A stretch of DNA of 64,000 nucleotides from NCBI GenBank assembly GCA_023374025.1, contig SIJG01000013.1, forward strand, positions 2,227,198 to 2,291,197, read 5' to 3'. Below, piece by piece: positions 50,441 to 61,752 of the stretch. Position 1 is the stretch's first letter. The number at the start of each line of letters is the position of its first letter. Origin of the DNA: Heterodera schachtii. Taxonomy: Eukaryota; Nematoda; Chromadorea; Rhabditida; Heteroderidae. The notes under the pieces were generated by a model. It was not told where the DNA came from and made no database searches. It saw nothing but the letters and a program-made list of their open reading frames with translations. The position numbers were made by a program, and so were the translations under genes.

Positions 50441-51150
50441 GTGTGGCCGTTTGAGTGTTAATTTTGGCGTAATTCTTAAAAAATAAAGAAAGCCAAATAT
50501 TACAAAAAAACGCAACGTGCCATGTGTTTTCGACAATGATTGGTTTCGACAATAGTTTTTAAATTATTTTTTTCTATATAATTTACTATAATTATGAATT
50601 CATATTTAATTCAGAACGGAGTTCTGAATTTTTTCTGAAAAATCGAATGTTTCCAAAATTCTGGAAATTTTTTTTTCATTAACTTAGAAAAACCAAATAA
50701 AATATATAAAATTCTCCCGATTTTCTTTATTTTTATGCTTTATAACACTAACATTGTCCAACTCTGAAGTGCGTTATCAATTTTCAAAAATTAGCTTAAA
50801 TTTCCCTAGTTTTTCGAATTTTTCAGGTTAAATTCAGAAATTCTTTAACAAAAACCCAATAAAAAAATTTCTTTGACGTGATGACGTTTTTTGCGACATG
50901 TTCAAAAAAAATCTGTCGGAAAATAATAACCGCTTCTCCATTTATCCCAGGGCTTCGATCTGTCCTTATTATCAGAAATGTTCTGATTTGAGGGTAGCGA
51001 CCAAATCTTGTGCTGATTTCTTAAATCATAATTTTGAAATTGTATGGCATAATGTCATTGTTTTATCTAGAAAATATAAGATTTGCACAAATTTGGTCAT
51101 TTTTGGACAAAAAATCTGTTTAAAAACTAGCCAAAATTTCAAAAATTTTC

Positions 51151-51302
51151 CCGGCAGCGCCTATCGGCACGCCGGAACCTAAATCCTTTATTTTTTAAAT
51201 ATCTCAAAAATCACAAATTTAGACATTTTTTCGACAAAATCTGTTAACAAATTACACTCAATTGTTCAAACTTTTCCCAGGCGGCTCCTATCGGCACCGC
51301 CA
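51151..51302 (-). repeat. Tandem pair of GC-rich hairpin monomers, reverse orientation
   Basis: CCGGCAGCGCCTATCGGCAC (51151-51170) and GGCGGCTCCTATCGGCACCG (from 51280) are about 130 bp apart, with the shared flank GACAAAATCTGTTAACAAAT between them. Confidence 0.8.
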
Positions 51303-51529
51303 ACCTCACTCATCCCCCCCCCGTTCCCCAAGAATTTTTTGGAAAAAACATTGCAAAAAAATTGTTAAAGTTTTTGATCCCGACTACACTGACGATTTGA
51401 CAATTCCCTCCCCAAAATTGTTAAAATCGATAATGGGATACGAAAATATAATATTGAATTTTTGATCAAATAAATTGTAAAAAGAACTGATTGGAAGCAA
51501 CTTCGCAAAATGTTCTGACTTTCGATCAG

Positions 51530-52690
51530 GGCTGGCCGTGATTGAATTTCCAATCACGGAAATCCGTGAGCCGTGATCACGGGGCTTCCAAAAAAATCCG
51601 TGACCCGTGATCACGGCACCCCAAAAACCCCGTGATTTCCGTGAGCCGTGATTATAAAAAAAAATTTTCTAATGATTTTTTAATTTAAATTTATTAAAAA
51701 AACGGATTTAACTGCTGGAAAAATTCCCAAACGATATTTTAAAGAAACCAAAACATATAAACCGCTTTTTTTGCGGCTTACCTTTTCCAAAAAACTTTTC
51801 GAGTACGGGGGCAGGTGGTGCCAATTAGCGTCGCCGGGAAAATTTGTACTTTTTAATGTGATTGGTTAGCAGATTTTTTTCCAAAATAAATTTATGATTT
51901 TGAGCCAATTTTTTGAGGAAAATTAGAGCGTTTTTAGAAATCTCCAAGGAAAAATTTTAATTTTTTTAACTTGGGTTAAGAAAGTTTTTCAATTTTTCTT
52001 AAATTTAACCAAAAATCTATTTATATAGAGAAAAAAATCTGAAAAATTCCTCTAATTTGTAAGCCAACTTTTGATGCTGAACAAAAAATCTTTTGGACCA
52101 ACATGATCAGATTACTCCTTCATGGCGATCTGAACATCCCACAAGACACTGAAAATCGGGAAAATTTTAGAAAAAATTCCTATGGGGTTGAGAAAATTTT
52201 TCTGGAAGTTTTGATTTTAGGCCTGTCATTTTAAATTTAAGCGAGGAAAAAATAGGAATTTTAGCCGTTTTTGCGCCAAAAAGGAGCTATTTTTTGCCAT
52301 TTTGAGATCAAAATTTCAAAAAATACATAAAATGGGGGGCCGTCCGGTGGTGCCAATAGGCGCCGCCGGGGAAAATTTTGAAATTTTGAGTGAATTTGTT
52401 AACAGATTTTGTCCAAAATATGTCTAATCATTGGTTAATTTATGGGCATAATGTTTAAAAAATAAAGAAAAATAATTTTCAATCTTAGGAACTTTCTTAT
52501 TAATTAAATTATTTAATTTTTCTCAAAAATTTTCTCTTTTCCCACCAATTTCATATTTTCGTTTCAATAAAAATTCCCCATATAAATGCCAATCACGGAA
52601 AAATTGAAAAAATCCGTGACCCGTGATCCGTGATCACGGCACCCCAAAACCCCCGTGATTTCCGTGATCCGTGAGCCGTGTATCCCCCGT
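51530..52690. repeat. Region bracketed by CCGTGATCACGG minisatellite arms
   Basis: Arrays of CCGTGA(TCACGG) words occupy 51535-51655 and 52580-52680. Between them are GC hairpin copies at 51811-51838 and 52346-52370 and a segment related to the 9319 foldback (TCAGATTACTCCTTCAT). It starts CAGGGCTGGCCGTGATTG, resembling hAT MITE ends, but no target duplication was resolved. Confidence 0.55.
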
Positions 52691-53628
52691 ATCTAATAAT
52701 TCCCCCCTTTCAGAGGAGGTTGAAAAATATCCCTCAGGGGGATAATTAGAGAAAATACGGTATATAAAATTTTAATTCAATAATAAATAAAAATAGAATT
52801 TTGCAAAAGATTTATCGCTTTCACTTTTTCTATACAAACATCTCCGTTAGACTGCACTCAAAATACAACAAAAGCCTAGAGAAGATTCTCGAATCACGTG
52901 GGAAAATCCTGCTAACAAATGCCGGGTTTGAGTGCCAAGATGAGAACTTGCAGACTCTTACAGCAGAATTCGAAAATCGCAAATCCCTCTACAATGTATA
53001 AGAGCCTGTGCTTATCATTTTGATTTTCAAAATTTAACGAGATTTATTTTTAAAATTCACAAACAAATAATTCAAAGCTAAGACAGAATTTAGTATTTAG
53101 TGGCCCAAAAACAAATCACAAATTTGCTCTTTTTGGTATTTTTGGGTGGCAACCAGCCCTACCTATATTTGGGTTTTTCTATCAAAAATAGGTCCATATT
53201 AATAAAGTAAAAGGAACAATTTTTGTATAGAAAATATTTGACTAAATGGAATAAGGTAATGATAGGCCCGAACCCGGACCGATTTGGGCAACCCCGACTC
53301 CTAACTCATTATGACCAGGATAAAACGGACTTGAATTTAGCCAGTGAAATTGCCATTTATTTGATAAATTTAATAGTTAATTTGCCGAGTTTCTTTAATT
53401 CTGAGTTTTACAATAGAAGTTTTATATTTTTGAAAATTGCCATAATTTCAACACAGATTTAGTTATAAATGATGCCACGAATCGGCCAAATTGGTAGCAT
53501 TTTGGTTTAAAGAAACAATTCCCCCAAGGACTTTCGCCCGTACCGACGGTCCTCTCCTTCCCCAATGAAAGTTTTCACCTTTTATTATTTTTAGCCTTAG
53601 ATACGATTCTTAATTTGGAACATACAAT

Positions 53629-53984
53629 CAAGGGCGTAGCCAGACCCTTGGCTTTGGGGGGGGGGGGGGGGCTGAAGTCAAAAAGTCGATTTTTAGGGGT
53701 GTATTTTTGGTTTTTTGAAATCCCGAATTATGGGGTGTATTTTACAAAATTTTTCGCCAAAAAATTAATATTTTTTGCCATTTTGGCCTCCATTTTTCAA
53801 AAATATTGTAAAATGGGGGTCCGATAGGCGCCGCCGGGAAAATTTTTGAGTATTTTAATGCAATTTTATTAAGAAAATTGCTTAAAATTTCAAAAAAATC
53901 TACTGAAAATTTTTTACTTTTTGGGTTTCGGGGGGGGGGGGGCTTTAGCCCCCCCAGCCCCCCCCCCCCCTGCCTACGCCCTTG
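53629..53984. mobile_element. hAT-type MITE, 8-bp TSD CATACAAT
   Basis: Ends CAAGGGCGTAGCCAG and CTGCCTACGCCCTTG are flanked by exact CATACAAT (53621-53628, 53985-53992). G and C tracts lie just inside both ends, with a partial GC hairpin at 53820-53838. A solo relative starts at 62993 in the glycine-rich ankyrin gene. Confidence 0.9.
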
Positions 53985-54344
53985 CATACAATGGAAGCGA
54001 CCACATTTAGAAACTGTGTCAACAAAACATCATACTTTTGGTAGTGAATGAATACATAAAATTGAAAAGTTTGGTGGACTCCAATTTTTGAATTTTCGTT
54101 AAATTAATCACGCAAAATTCATTCAATTCATTCATAATGAAGTGAACTCTTTTTTTGAATATTTTGTCGCCTATTTCATGCGATGTTTCGTGATTATTCG
54201 CTCATTTGCTTGACATTAATTATTATAATCTTTTTATTTCAACTTGCGCTTTTCATCCAAGGCTTTTCGTTTAAATAATGATATTTTGGAAATAATTTGG
54301 CGATCATCTCAATAATAAAATAAGTGTTCCTTTTTTTGTTTTAG

Positions 54345-55985
54345 CAAAATGTCCAATTCCTCCGAAATTTTTGAGCAAATTGCCCCGGTGAATGTGCTCA
54401 TTTCCGTCCTCTATTCTCTGAATTTGGCCGTCTTTGTCTTCCAAATGCCCTTTTCTCTGCTTAACATTGGCATTTTGTGCCGTACTTCGCTATTGCATCG
54501 AAATTTGAAATTTGTCCTTTTGACTCAAAGCGTTTTGTTCACTGTTTTTGCCATTGGCCGCACCACCCAAATAATTGTCATTTTAATGGACGCGGAAATA
54601 TATTTGCCATTTGGTTACAAAATTGTTCTGGTAACGGATTTAAAAATTAATTAATTATAATTTTAATCATTTTTCAGTTTTTGGTTGATTTTCCACAACT
54701 TTTTATTACCTATATTGGCCATGTTTTGTTTATCGAACGTTCAATTGCCATAATTCTGTTCAAGAATTATGAAAATGCCAAAAATGAGCTGTTCTCATGT
54801 GTTTGGTTTATTGTCTTGGTAATTTTCTAATTAAGACTAGGAATTTATTTGGGTTTTCAATTATTTTCATTCTTAATTAATTAATTATTAATTATGAATT
54901 AATTAATTTCCCTTTAAGACCACTTATTCCGTTATAATAAGCGCTGAACAGTCATTTAAAGACCAAACTCAAATAAAGATCACAAATGGAGCGTTAATTG
55001 CATTTTACGTAGCATTGGCCATAAGTTTCTTCGAAATAATTGTAAATTATTAATTAATTTAATTGTTTTGTTTTGTTTTATATCATTTAATTTAAGGCAT
55101 TTTCTGTTATGAGCACGTTGAATTTAAAATTGTTCACTTCAAAATTGGAAACTCAGAATAATGTGCACAATTTGAGTGAACGATATCAGGTGAAGCAAAA
55201 ATGGAAAAATAATTAATTAATTTAATATATTTTAAAATTAATTTCAGTTGGCCGAAAACATTCGTACGGGGCGACAACTTGGGCCCACTTTTTTGCTGCA
55301 TTTCCTAAATAATTGTGCTGTAATTGTCCCATCTGTGCTTGGCTTTTACCAAATTGTCACCCATCCAAAAATATTGGAAATGATTTGGGTGATTTATTTT
55401 CTGTTTCTGTCCATTAGCAATTTGATGATCGAATTCACGACAATCAGGCAAATTTACTGACTAAAAATGATAAAATTGGCATTTTATTAATTATTTTAAT
55501 AATTTTTAATTTTTTAGTCGCCATCCGATTTTGCAAAGGGATGCCATTCGGATTTTGTCCGAGTTTTTCAAGACATTTTCCATGAAAATTCCATTTGTCC
55601 AACGTGTTAGTGACCCTGAATTTCATAGAATTGGACGAATTGACGGGAAAAGTGTGCAGGAAAAGAAAATGAATGAAATGGACAATTATTTTGAAATGTT
55701 GACGAAACAATGGTGAAGCATAAAAAAAGACGAAAAGCACTAAAAAATTTATTAATTTTTATTGTATTTGAAACGATTCAAACGAAAATTTCTTTTAACT
55801 TTAAAATTGTTATAAAATTTATGAAAAAATAAGAAATTATAGAATATTTAAAATTGGCATCACAGTGAGCCTTTTCCCTCATAAATTCACTCATTAGTCT
55901 GTACAAATATGGACACTTTGGACCATTAAAAAAAAACTCAATTAGCGAACATCGCTCAAAAATGAGCCAGGGCAAAGCATGAATT
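54345..55985. repeat. Inverted segmental duplication, copy B
   Basis: Matches the complement of 18215-19902. See that entry. Confidence 0.85.
54349..55716 (+). CDS. Sre-like 7TM chemoreceptor, copy B
   Basis: Six exons, 345 residues: 54349-54630, 54678-54818, 54919-55041, 55097-55189, 55248-55447, 55518-55716 (TGA). The structure is the same as copy A, including the GC donor of the last intron (CAATCAG/GCAAAT). Substitutions seen: Asp/Asn and Leu/Phe in exon 1; Ala/Glu in exon 2; several in exon 3 (QAQEKIT to QTQIKIT); Ile/Val and Tyr/Phe in exon 5; and a cluster in exon 6 (GDTEGQKIE to SDPEFHRIG). The frame is open throughout. The upstream region is unrelated to that of copy A, so expression may differ. 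Confidence 0.85.
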
Positions 55986-57252
55986 TCTTGATAAAAACAA
56001 ACAAGTAATAAGCCGGAAAAGCACAACAAATGTTCGAAATTTCCCCCATTGGCCGAGATACAAGCACCAATCCGAAAATTTGCAGTAATGGTCGCACCCA
56101 ATTTTTTAACGATGCCAATTATTACCATAAATGGCATTTTTGACAAACTAAAAGCGGCGATTAATCAGGTAACTAGGCGATATTTCCACAAAATTTCAGA
56201 ATTATGCGTCATTGCTAAGTACCATAACCTAATTGTGTTTTCGTAGATTTGCAGACCCGATTTCAAGCAACCTAAATGAGAGCACATAGCTCCCCAGATT
56301 TAGTCACACCTAATAAGTTTGTTTCTTTTTTTCTGAAAGTTTTAAAGCTAAAGGATTCTCATCAAAAATTTACTCAAAATTGTTTTATAAAAATTGCGAA
56401 AATAAGTCCCAAAAAAAGAGGTGCGCAATTTAGGTCCTTTAATGAAAAGCTATTGTATTTTTAATTGGTACAGAAGAAGACAGTAATTGGAGAAAGTTTA
56501 TCGTGAAATGAGATAATATGTAAGAACAGGGGTCCGACCCCTAGTTATTATTTTCTTTTGTAAAAAATTTGATGAAATTTACCAAAAATTGAAATCATGA
56601 TATAAAAATATGTCAATGTGTAGGTTGGAAAATATTCACATAATGGATTCCGGGATATTATTTTAGTTATAGAGATGGTTTTTAAATAATTGACCATTTT
56701 GATGTTTTTAAATAATCATTTCGCCCCGGATATTTACTGCTTAGTATCTAAGAAATTATTATTTCTCACAAAATGATTAAAGCGATAATGGATAATGAAA
56801 ATATTTTGCAAAATAAATTTTTTTTAATGTTGGGTTTTGAACCCAATATTGCTTATTTGTCAGCCTATGTTGATTTTAAAAATTTCATCTGCGAGCTCCG
56901 TTTTGTGCAAACCCTAATTTTTCACAGTTGCAACAAATCTATTATATCTAAGCGAAAAATGGTTCATCACATTAGTTTATTTGAAAATAAATTTCCAAAT
57001 GCTGGCTGAGGATTTAATGAAAATTGTATCATTTGTTGGATATATCAAAATGTTTGAAAATAATCATTTTAATGTTTTCACAATTTAATGACTACAAAAA
57101 TTATACAGTACGATATTTGGAGCAAGGAAGAGAGAAACGGGAAGTTGTAAGCCTCTTCACTTTTTAAAATTATTAATTATTATAATAAATTATGCATCAC
57201 AATGACTTTCTCATCGATTGCAATTTTTGCTGTTGATTGGATTATTCATGTT
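55986..57252. other. Intergenic, no gene recognised
   Basis: An open frame at about 56085-56168 (VMVAPNFLTMPIITINGIFD) ends at a possible donor (AATCAG/GTAACT) but has no partner exon. Otherwise it is AT-rich sequence. Confidence 0.35.
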
Positions 57253-59805
57253 TTACTCCTTGTTGTTGTCCTCATCGTCATTGCTGCTCTTCTTTTGCTG
57301 TCCTCCTTCTCCTTCTTCCTCATTGTCTCCACTCTTTTGTTCCGTTTGGTGCTTTTCTTCCTCCTCTCCTTCTTCTTCAATTTCCTGTTTTTCTGTTTGT
57401 ATTTCTTCCTTCTCCATTTTCTGTTTTTCTCCTTGCTGGGCGTTTTGCTCTTTACGTTGTTCAACATGCCCTTCTTCTTCTTGTTGTACGTTTTGTTCTT
57501 CTTGGCGATTCCCTTGTTGTTCTACTTCTTGTTCGGTTTTTTCTTGCCAATCCCCTTTATGCCCTTCTTGTTGTTCGACTTGTCTCTGTTGGTCCAGTTG
57601 TTGTCCTAATTCTTGCTGGCCCTCTTCATGTTCTTGCTGCCCTTCTTGGATTTCATCTACTTGGTGTTCAACTTGTCTCGGTTGTTCTTGCTGCTGTTCT
57701 TCTTGCTGTTCTAATTGTTGGTGTTCATCTGCTTGATGTTCAACTTGACGATGTCCGTCTTGCTCTTCTTGTTGTTGCGCAATTGGCTTTGCTTAACAAA
57801 ACAATTTATTCACAATAATACGTAATCTTAAAAACCTCTTCTGAGAATTGAAATTTTAAATGTCTGTGTGCGACAAATTGGACAATTATTGTGTTGTTTA
57901 ACCCTGTAACAAATGTGTAAATATAATAATACATAATAAATTAATTCCTTTACCATTTATCGATACAGTCGGTGTGAAATTTGTGCTAAACATATAGAAA
58001 GTGAGCATTTTTATCAAAAAACTAAGCTGACAGCACCAAAAATATTTTTAAACGAAAGAATATGAATAGGAACCTAAACAGTGCGGTAAGAATTGCCGGA
58101 CTGTGCCGTTAATACATAGTGCCATTCTATTCTTCTCAAACTAAACGGGTTAACACCAGCGGCAGTTCTGCACAAATGTGCATGTTTTCCGGTCCCAATC
58201 GCTCACCTGACATGGCGGAATCGGCCGAACTTTCTGATCCTTTTCAAAGGGATTCAAACAAATTGCACATTCTTCTTCGCCGTCCTCGCTTATATTTTGT
58301 TGGGGAATTCGATTAAGAGCTTTCTTGACTAAAAATGCTTGGTATTAATTTAGGGTGTCCCAAATGTTTTCCGAACTTTTAATTGACATAACTTTTTTCT
58401 TTATGGAATTTATAAAATTTAAATATTCATTCTATTGCTATTTTGCTCTATTTAATGCTCAAATTTTACATTTTTTTTGTTCTGAGGAGGAAAAGTGTAA
58501 GTACGGTTTCGACCTTTTTAATTTAATTCATAAATTATGCTTACTGTTTTTTCGTATAAGCTTTGTCTTGAACTCGTTTGTAGTTGGCATCGTATAGTTC
58601 GTGAAATTAATTGTCAAAAACAAAATACTGACAATGAGAGCAAACAAAAAGTAGGCCAATAAAAAAATCATTGTATGTGCGATGCGCTTCTTTCTCCGTT
58701 TTCTTTTGATTTCATCGACTTAAAAGGGAAAAATGCATTTACAAATATTAGGAAAGATAAGATTAAGCTCGAAAATTAGTGGATTTTGTGACTTGGTCTC
58801 GAGTCGATGCGGAAAAGGGGAAAAATTAAATTTAATATATTTTCATTTAACCGAGAAATAGACGAACAAAAATTCTATTTTTTATTTTCAAAACCTAAAA
58901 GATAGAAACAAATATTTTCTTTCATCTTTTTGGGCTCATAATAAAAAATGCAACATAAAAATGCATCCCCCTAAGAATTAAAATTTCAAGATTTTCCAAA
59001 AATTACACCTTTAAAAAGCTAAAAAGAGCTCTTAAAATTGCCATTTTACAAACCTCAAAAATAATGAAATAACCTCTGAATTAATAAATAAAATATTATT
59101 TATTCATAAATATTTTTTGCCCGCAAAACCTGGGAGTTTAGTATCTGTTTTCTATTTTTAGCACACCATTATTTTGGAACCTGAAAATCTAGAAAAACTA
59201 CGCCGGTCCCGCTCAACTCTGCGAAAATACCTTAGTGTTAAATAATGCCCAGCTTATGGCTTACCGTCCATTGATAAATTAATCGTGCCATTTATGTTGT
59301 CCAATGCCGTGAGTAAAAGGCGTAACATTCGCTCTTCCTTAGCTTTGTTCGATTTAAATTTCTTCTCCGATTGGCAATTTTGTCCATTTATGTCCTTATT
59401 TTTCCCATTTTTCTGCTTATTTTTTCGCTTTTCCTCTAAAACCAGCTTTACTAACTCTGTTAATACTTTTTTTGTTTTCATATTTTGAATCGGCACAATT
59501 TCGGCGACCGAAATTTGATGTCGTTTTGCCAAAAATTGAATGACAAAAATGAAATATTGCTTCAATGGCTCCGAAATTTTTCCTACAATAGAGAAATTAC
59601 AAAAATTACAGCAGCTAATCATTGTTGCATTACCTGACTTGACCTCCTTAATGTGCATTTGCAATTTCTCCATAATTTGAGCCATTGCCGGGTCTGTCTC
59701 TTTTAAACTGTTCAAATTTCGGTACTTCTCTTCCAGCTGATTTTCTTCTTGGACTTTCATTTTATCTTTCTTTTTGCTGAACATTTTTACCATTTTTTTG
59801 AACAT
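57253..59805 (-). CDS. Transmembrane RING-H2 protein with Gln/Glu-rich tail (putative E3 ubiquitin ligase)
   Basis: Seven exons in phase, 474 residues: 59805-59634, 59582-59265, 58718-58545, 58328-58207, 57985-57954, 57903-57836, 57791-57253 (TAA). The N-terminus is Lys-rich (MFKKMVKMFSKKKDK). Exon 3 has a basic patch then one membrane helix (IFLLAYFLFALIVSILFLTI, about residues 181-201). The RING-H2 is complete: Cys242, Cys245, Cys261, His263, His266, Cys269, Cys280, Cys283 (ECAICLNPF, PPCQHKFHTDCIDKW, CPICRTQ). This C3H2C3 zinc ligand set is typical of membrane E3 ligases. The last exon is about 180 residues of Gln/Glu repeats (QQQEEQ, VEQQEGH), probably disordered or coiled coil. The join of exons 1-2 to the rest rests on phase across a 546-bp intron holding a transposon relic; they could be another gene. 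Confidence 0.75.
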
Positions 59806-60127
59806 TCCCTTTTTCTCATTCTTAATTTAATATTAAATAATTAATTTATGCAACTTATTTAAAAACGAATTAACACATCCCGGCATAATTGCCCCATTTA
59901 CTTAAAACTCATTTTGTCAAAAAATCTTTTAAAGAAGCCTTATAATAGTATGAAAAAGTGAGAAAAGGTAACTTTTCTGGTAATATAAATCTCGCCTTAG
60001 GTTTTAAATTTTGAATGTGTTTTTTCATTCCCTTAGCTGTTGGTTCCGTCAGCGAGTGCCAACCCTCCCTACTCATTCATTGTCAATTGTCCTAAGACTC
60101 AAACGGACAAGTCTCAGCTGTTCGTCC

Positions 60128-60644
60128 TCAACTCCCCGTGCTAACCATGCTGTGCTGCTTTGCCAGTTTCTTCTGTTGCTGCTGCTCGAACACTTCACCA
60201 ATCAAATATTCATTTTCGTTCATTTCACCCACAAATTGCTCAAACTCTCCCCGATCAATGCGTTCCATTTCGATCAGTTGCGCCATGGAAGTGCCATTCG
60301 CGAGTGATTGCGCTTCACTTTCCATTGCGATCAGTTCGGCCAGCGTTTGTCTCTTTTGCTCCTTCGCCATCAGTTGGCCTAATGTCGTCCTCTCTCTTCT
60401 GTCAATCGATGGCGAATCATTTAGCGTTTTGTGGTGATCAACTAAATGGTGTGCTTAAAACTTTTCCGATTAATATGGAAGAAATTAACAAATTAGATAT
60501 TTATTCATTAATTAAAAAATTCAAAATTAATTCTTTCCAATATTTTTCATGATTTATTCCAGCTTTACCTTTGTCTCCTGAAATGGTTTGGGATGAAAAT
60601 TGGGACAATAGCAGCGGGATGACAAAATATTTTAATACTCCCAT
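60128..60644 (-). CDS. Small secreted protein with LxxLxxxE repeats
   Basis: Two exons, 133 residues: 60644-60569 and 60453-60128 (TGA). Exon 1 is a signal peptide (MGVLKYFVIPLLLSQFSS), and its donor GACAAAG/GTAAAG joins exon 2 in phase 1. The mature part is charged and helical, with three similar units (TLGQLMAKEQ, TLAELIAMES, SMAQLIEMER), then an acidic stretch (EFEQFVGEMNENEYL) and Gln run (EQQQQKK). There are no cysteines. I recognise no family. Small secreted orphans like this are common among nematode gland products, but that is only context. It lies between the RING and glycine-rich ankyrin genes on the same strand. Confidence 0.68.
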
Positions 60645-61752
60645 TCTTTGAGTGCTTTTAAATTAATATTTTTTAAGAGACATTTATAACAGCATTTTTA
60701 TATTTTAGAATATGTAAGCGTGTAATTTTAATTATTTGAAAAGCGAGAATCTCGGGCAAAATATTTTATGTACATTATCGTATGACGAGAATCTCGTTTG
60801 GGCATTTGGAATCATTTAATAAATAGGTAAATAAATTAAATCCGAGTTTGGACATCGGCCAAAAAAGCATTCACTGAAATGAATAAAATTGCTAAATGAC
60901 CGTTATATAAGAACAGCATCTGTTATTGTTTTTGCTCTAAGCTTTAAATGCCGAAAACATGGGATCGAGCCGTGCCATCCGACTTCTCATACTCAAAACA
61001 TAGCCAATAATTTTACATGGCAATTACAATAAAAAACAAAATGGTATATGTTTATTAAGAAAAAATAATAATTTAAAATGATTTGGATGATGTCAAAATT
61101 TAAAAATGTTGGAAAATGACGTTATACAATTAATGCATACACACAGCTCTTCCTTTCACAGCCATTAAGATCGATAATTAATTTTTCAATTCGACAATTT
61201 TATGTTATTTTTTAATATTTCCCAATTAATTAAACATAAAGTAAAGAATAGTTTTATTATGAGAAATATACATATATTTTTTGGAAATCGCAGTTAATAG
61301 ATAAACAATTTTCCCGCCGGCGGCGCCTATCGGCACCACTGACCATTCAATTCTCTTTTAATTTTTTAAATTTGCAAGACTAAAAATGAGGTTTTTGACC
61401 CAAATGATGCTTTTTTGTCATCAAGATAAGAACCCTTTATAATTTAAATTTAAGAAGAGTAAAAATGGTATAAAACAAGAGATAAAGCATTGGAAAAAAA
61501 AGCATGGACCTGGTTTTTTGTTTTGACGACAGAATCCAGCAGGTCAAGATCAATTACAAATAAAAAGTTTGCGTCTTTTTCTCAATTTCTCCGACTCTCG
61601 TTTCAAAATTTTTGCTTTCCCTAATTGCTCTCGACTTTCGTTGGTTTTGTTCCCTTTTTATTTCGGTTTTCCATTCAATTTTAAATATTAATCATAAAAT
61701 GAATTGGTTATTATTTTAATTATTTTGTTCATTTTCTCCCCTCCTTTTCTCA
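60645..61752. other. Intergenic, no gene recognised
   Basis: AT-rich sequence. It contains one GC hairpin copy in reverse form at 61316-61339 (GCCGGCGGCGCCTATCGGCA). Confidence 0.4.
61316..61339 (-). repeat. GC-rich hairpin monomer copy outside any recognised MITE
   Basis: GCCGGCGGCGCCTATCGGCA followed by CCACTGACC, preceded by AATTTTCCC. It is the reverse form of the dispersed hairpin. Confidence 0.75.

Larger units (their letters stand above)
42882..54348. other. Long gene-free, transposon-dense stretch
   Basis: Over 11 kb without a supported intact gene. It holds the elements listed separately, a GA-rich duplicated patch (47878-48075), the minisatellite region 51530-52690, and a FLYWCH-like remnant near 50200. 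Short frames at 52801-53001 and 53223-53462 have no domain or splice support. Confidence 0.6.

Noticed and set aside
52801..53462. Two short plus-strand ORFs (66 and 79 residues)
   Set aside because: Composition is mildly protein-like, but there is no domain, start context or splice partner.
57202..57818. Long plus-strand frames rich in Leu, Cys and Ser
   Set aside because: They are antisense to the Gln/Glu-rich tail exon of the RING-H2 gene, which has phase-matched splice junctions.
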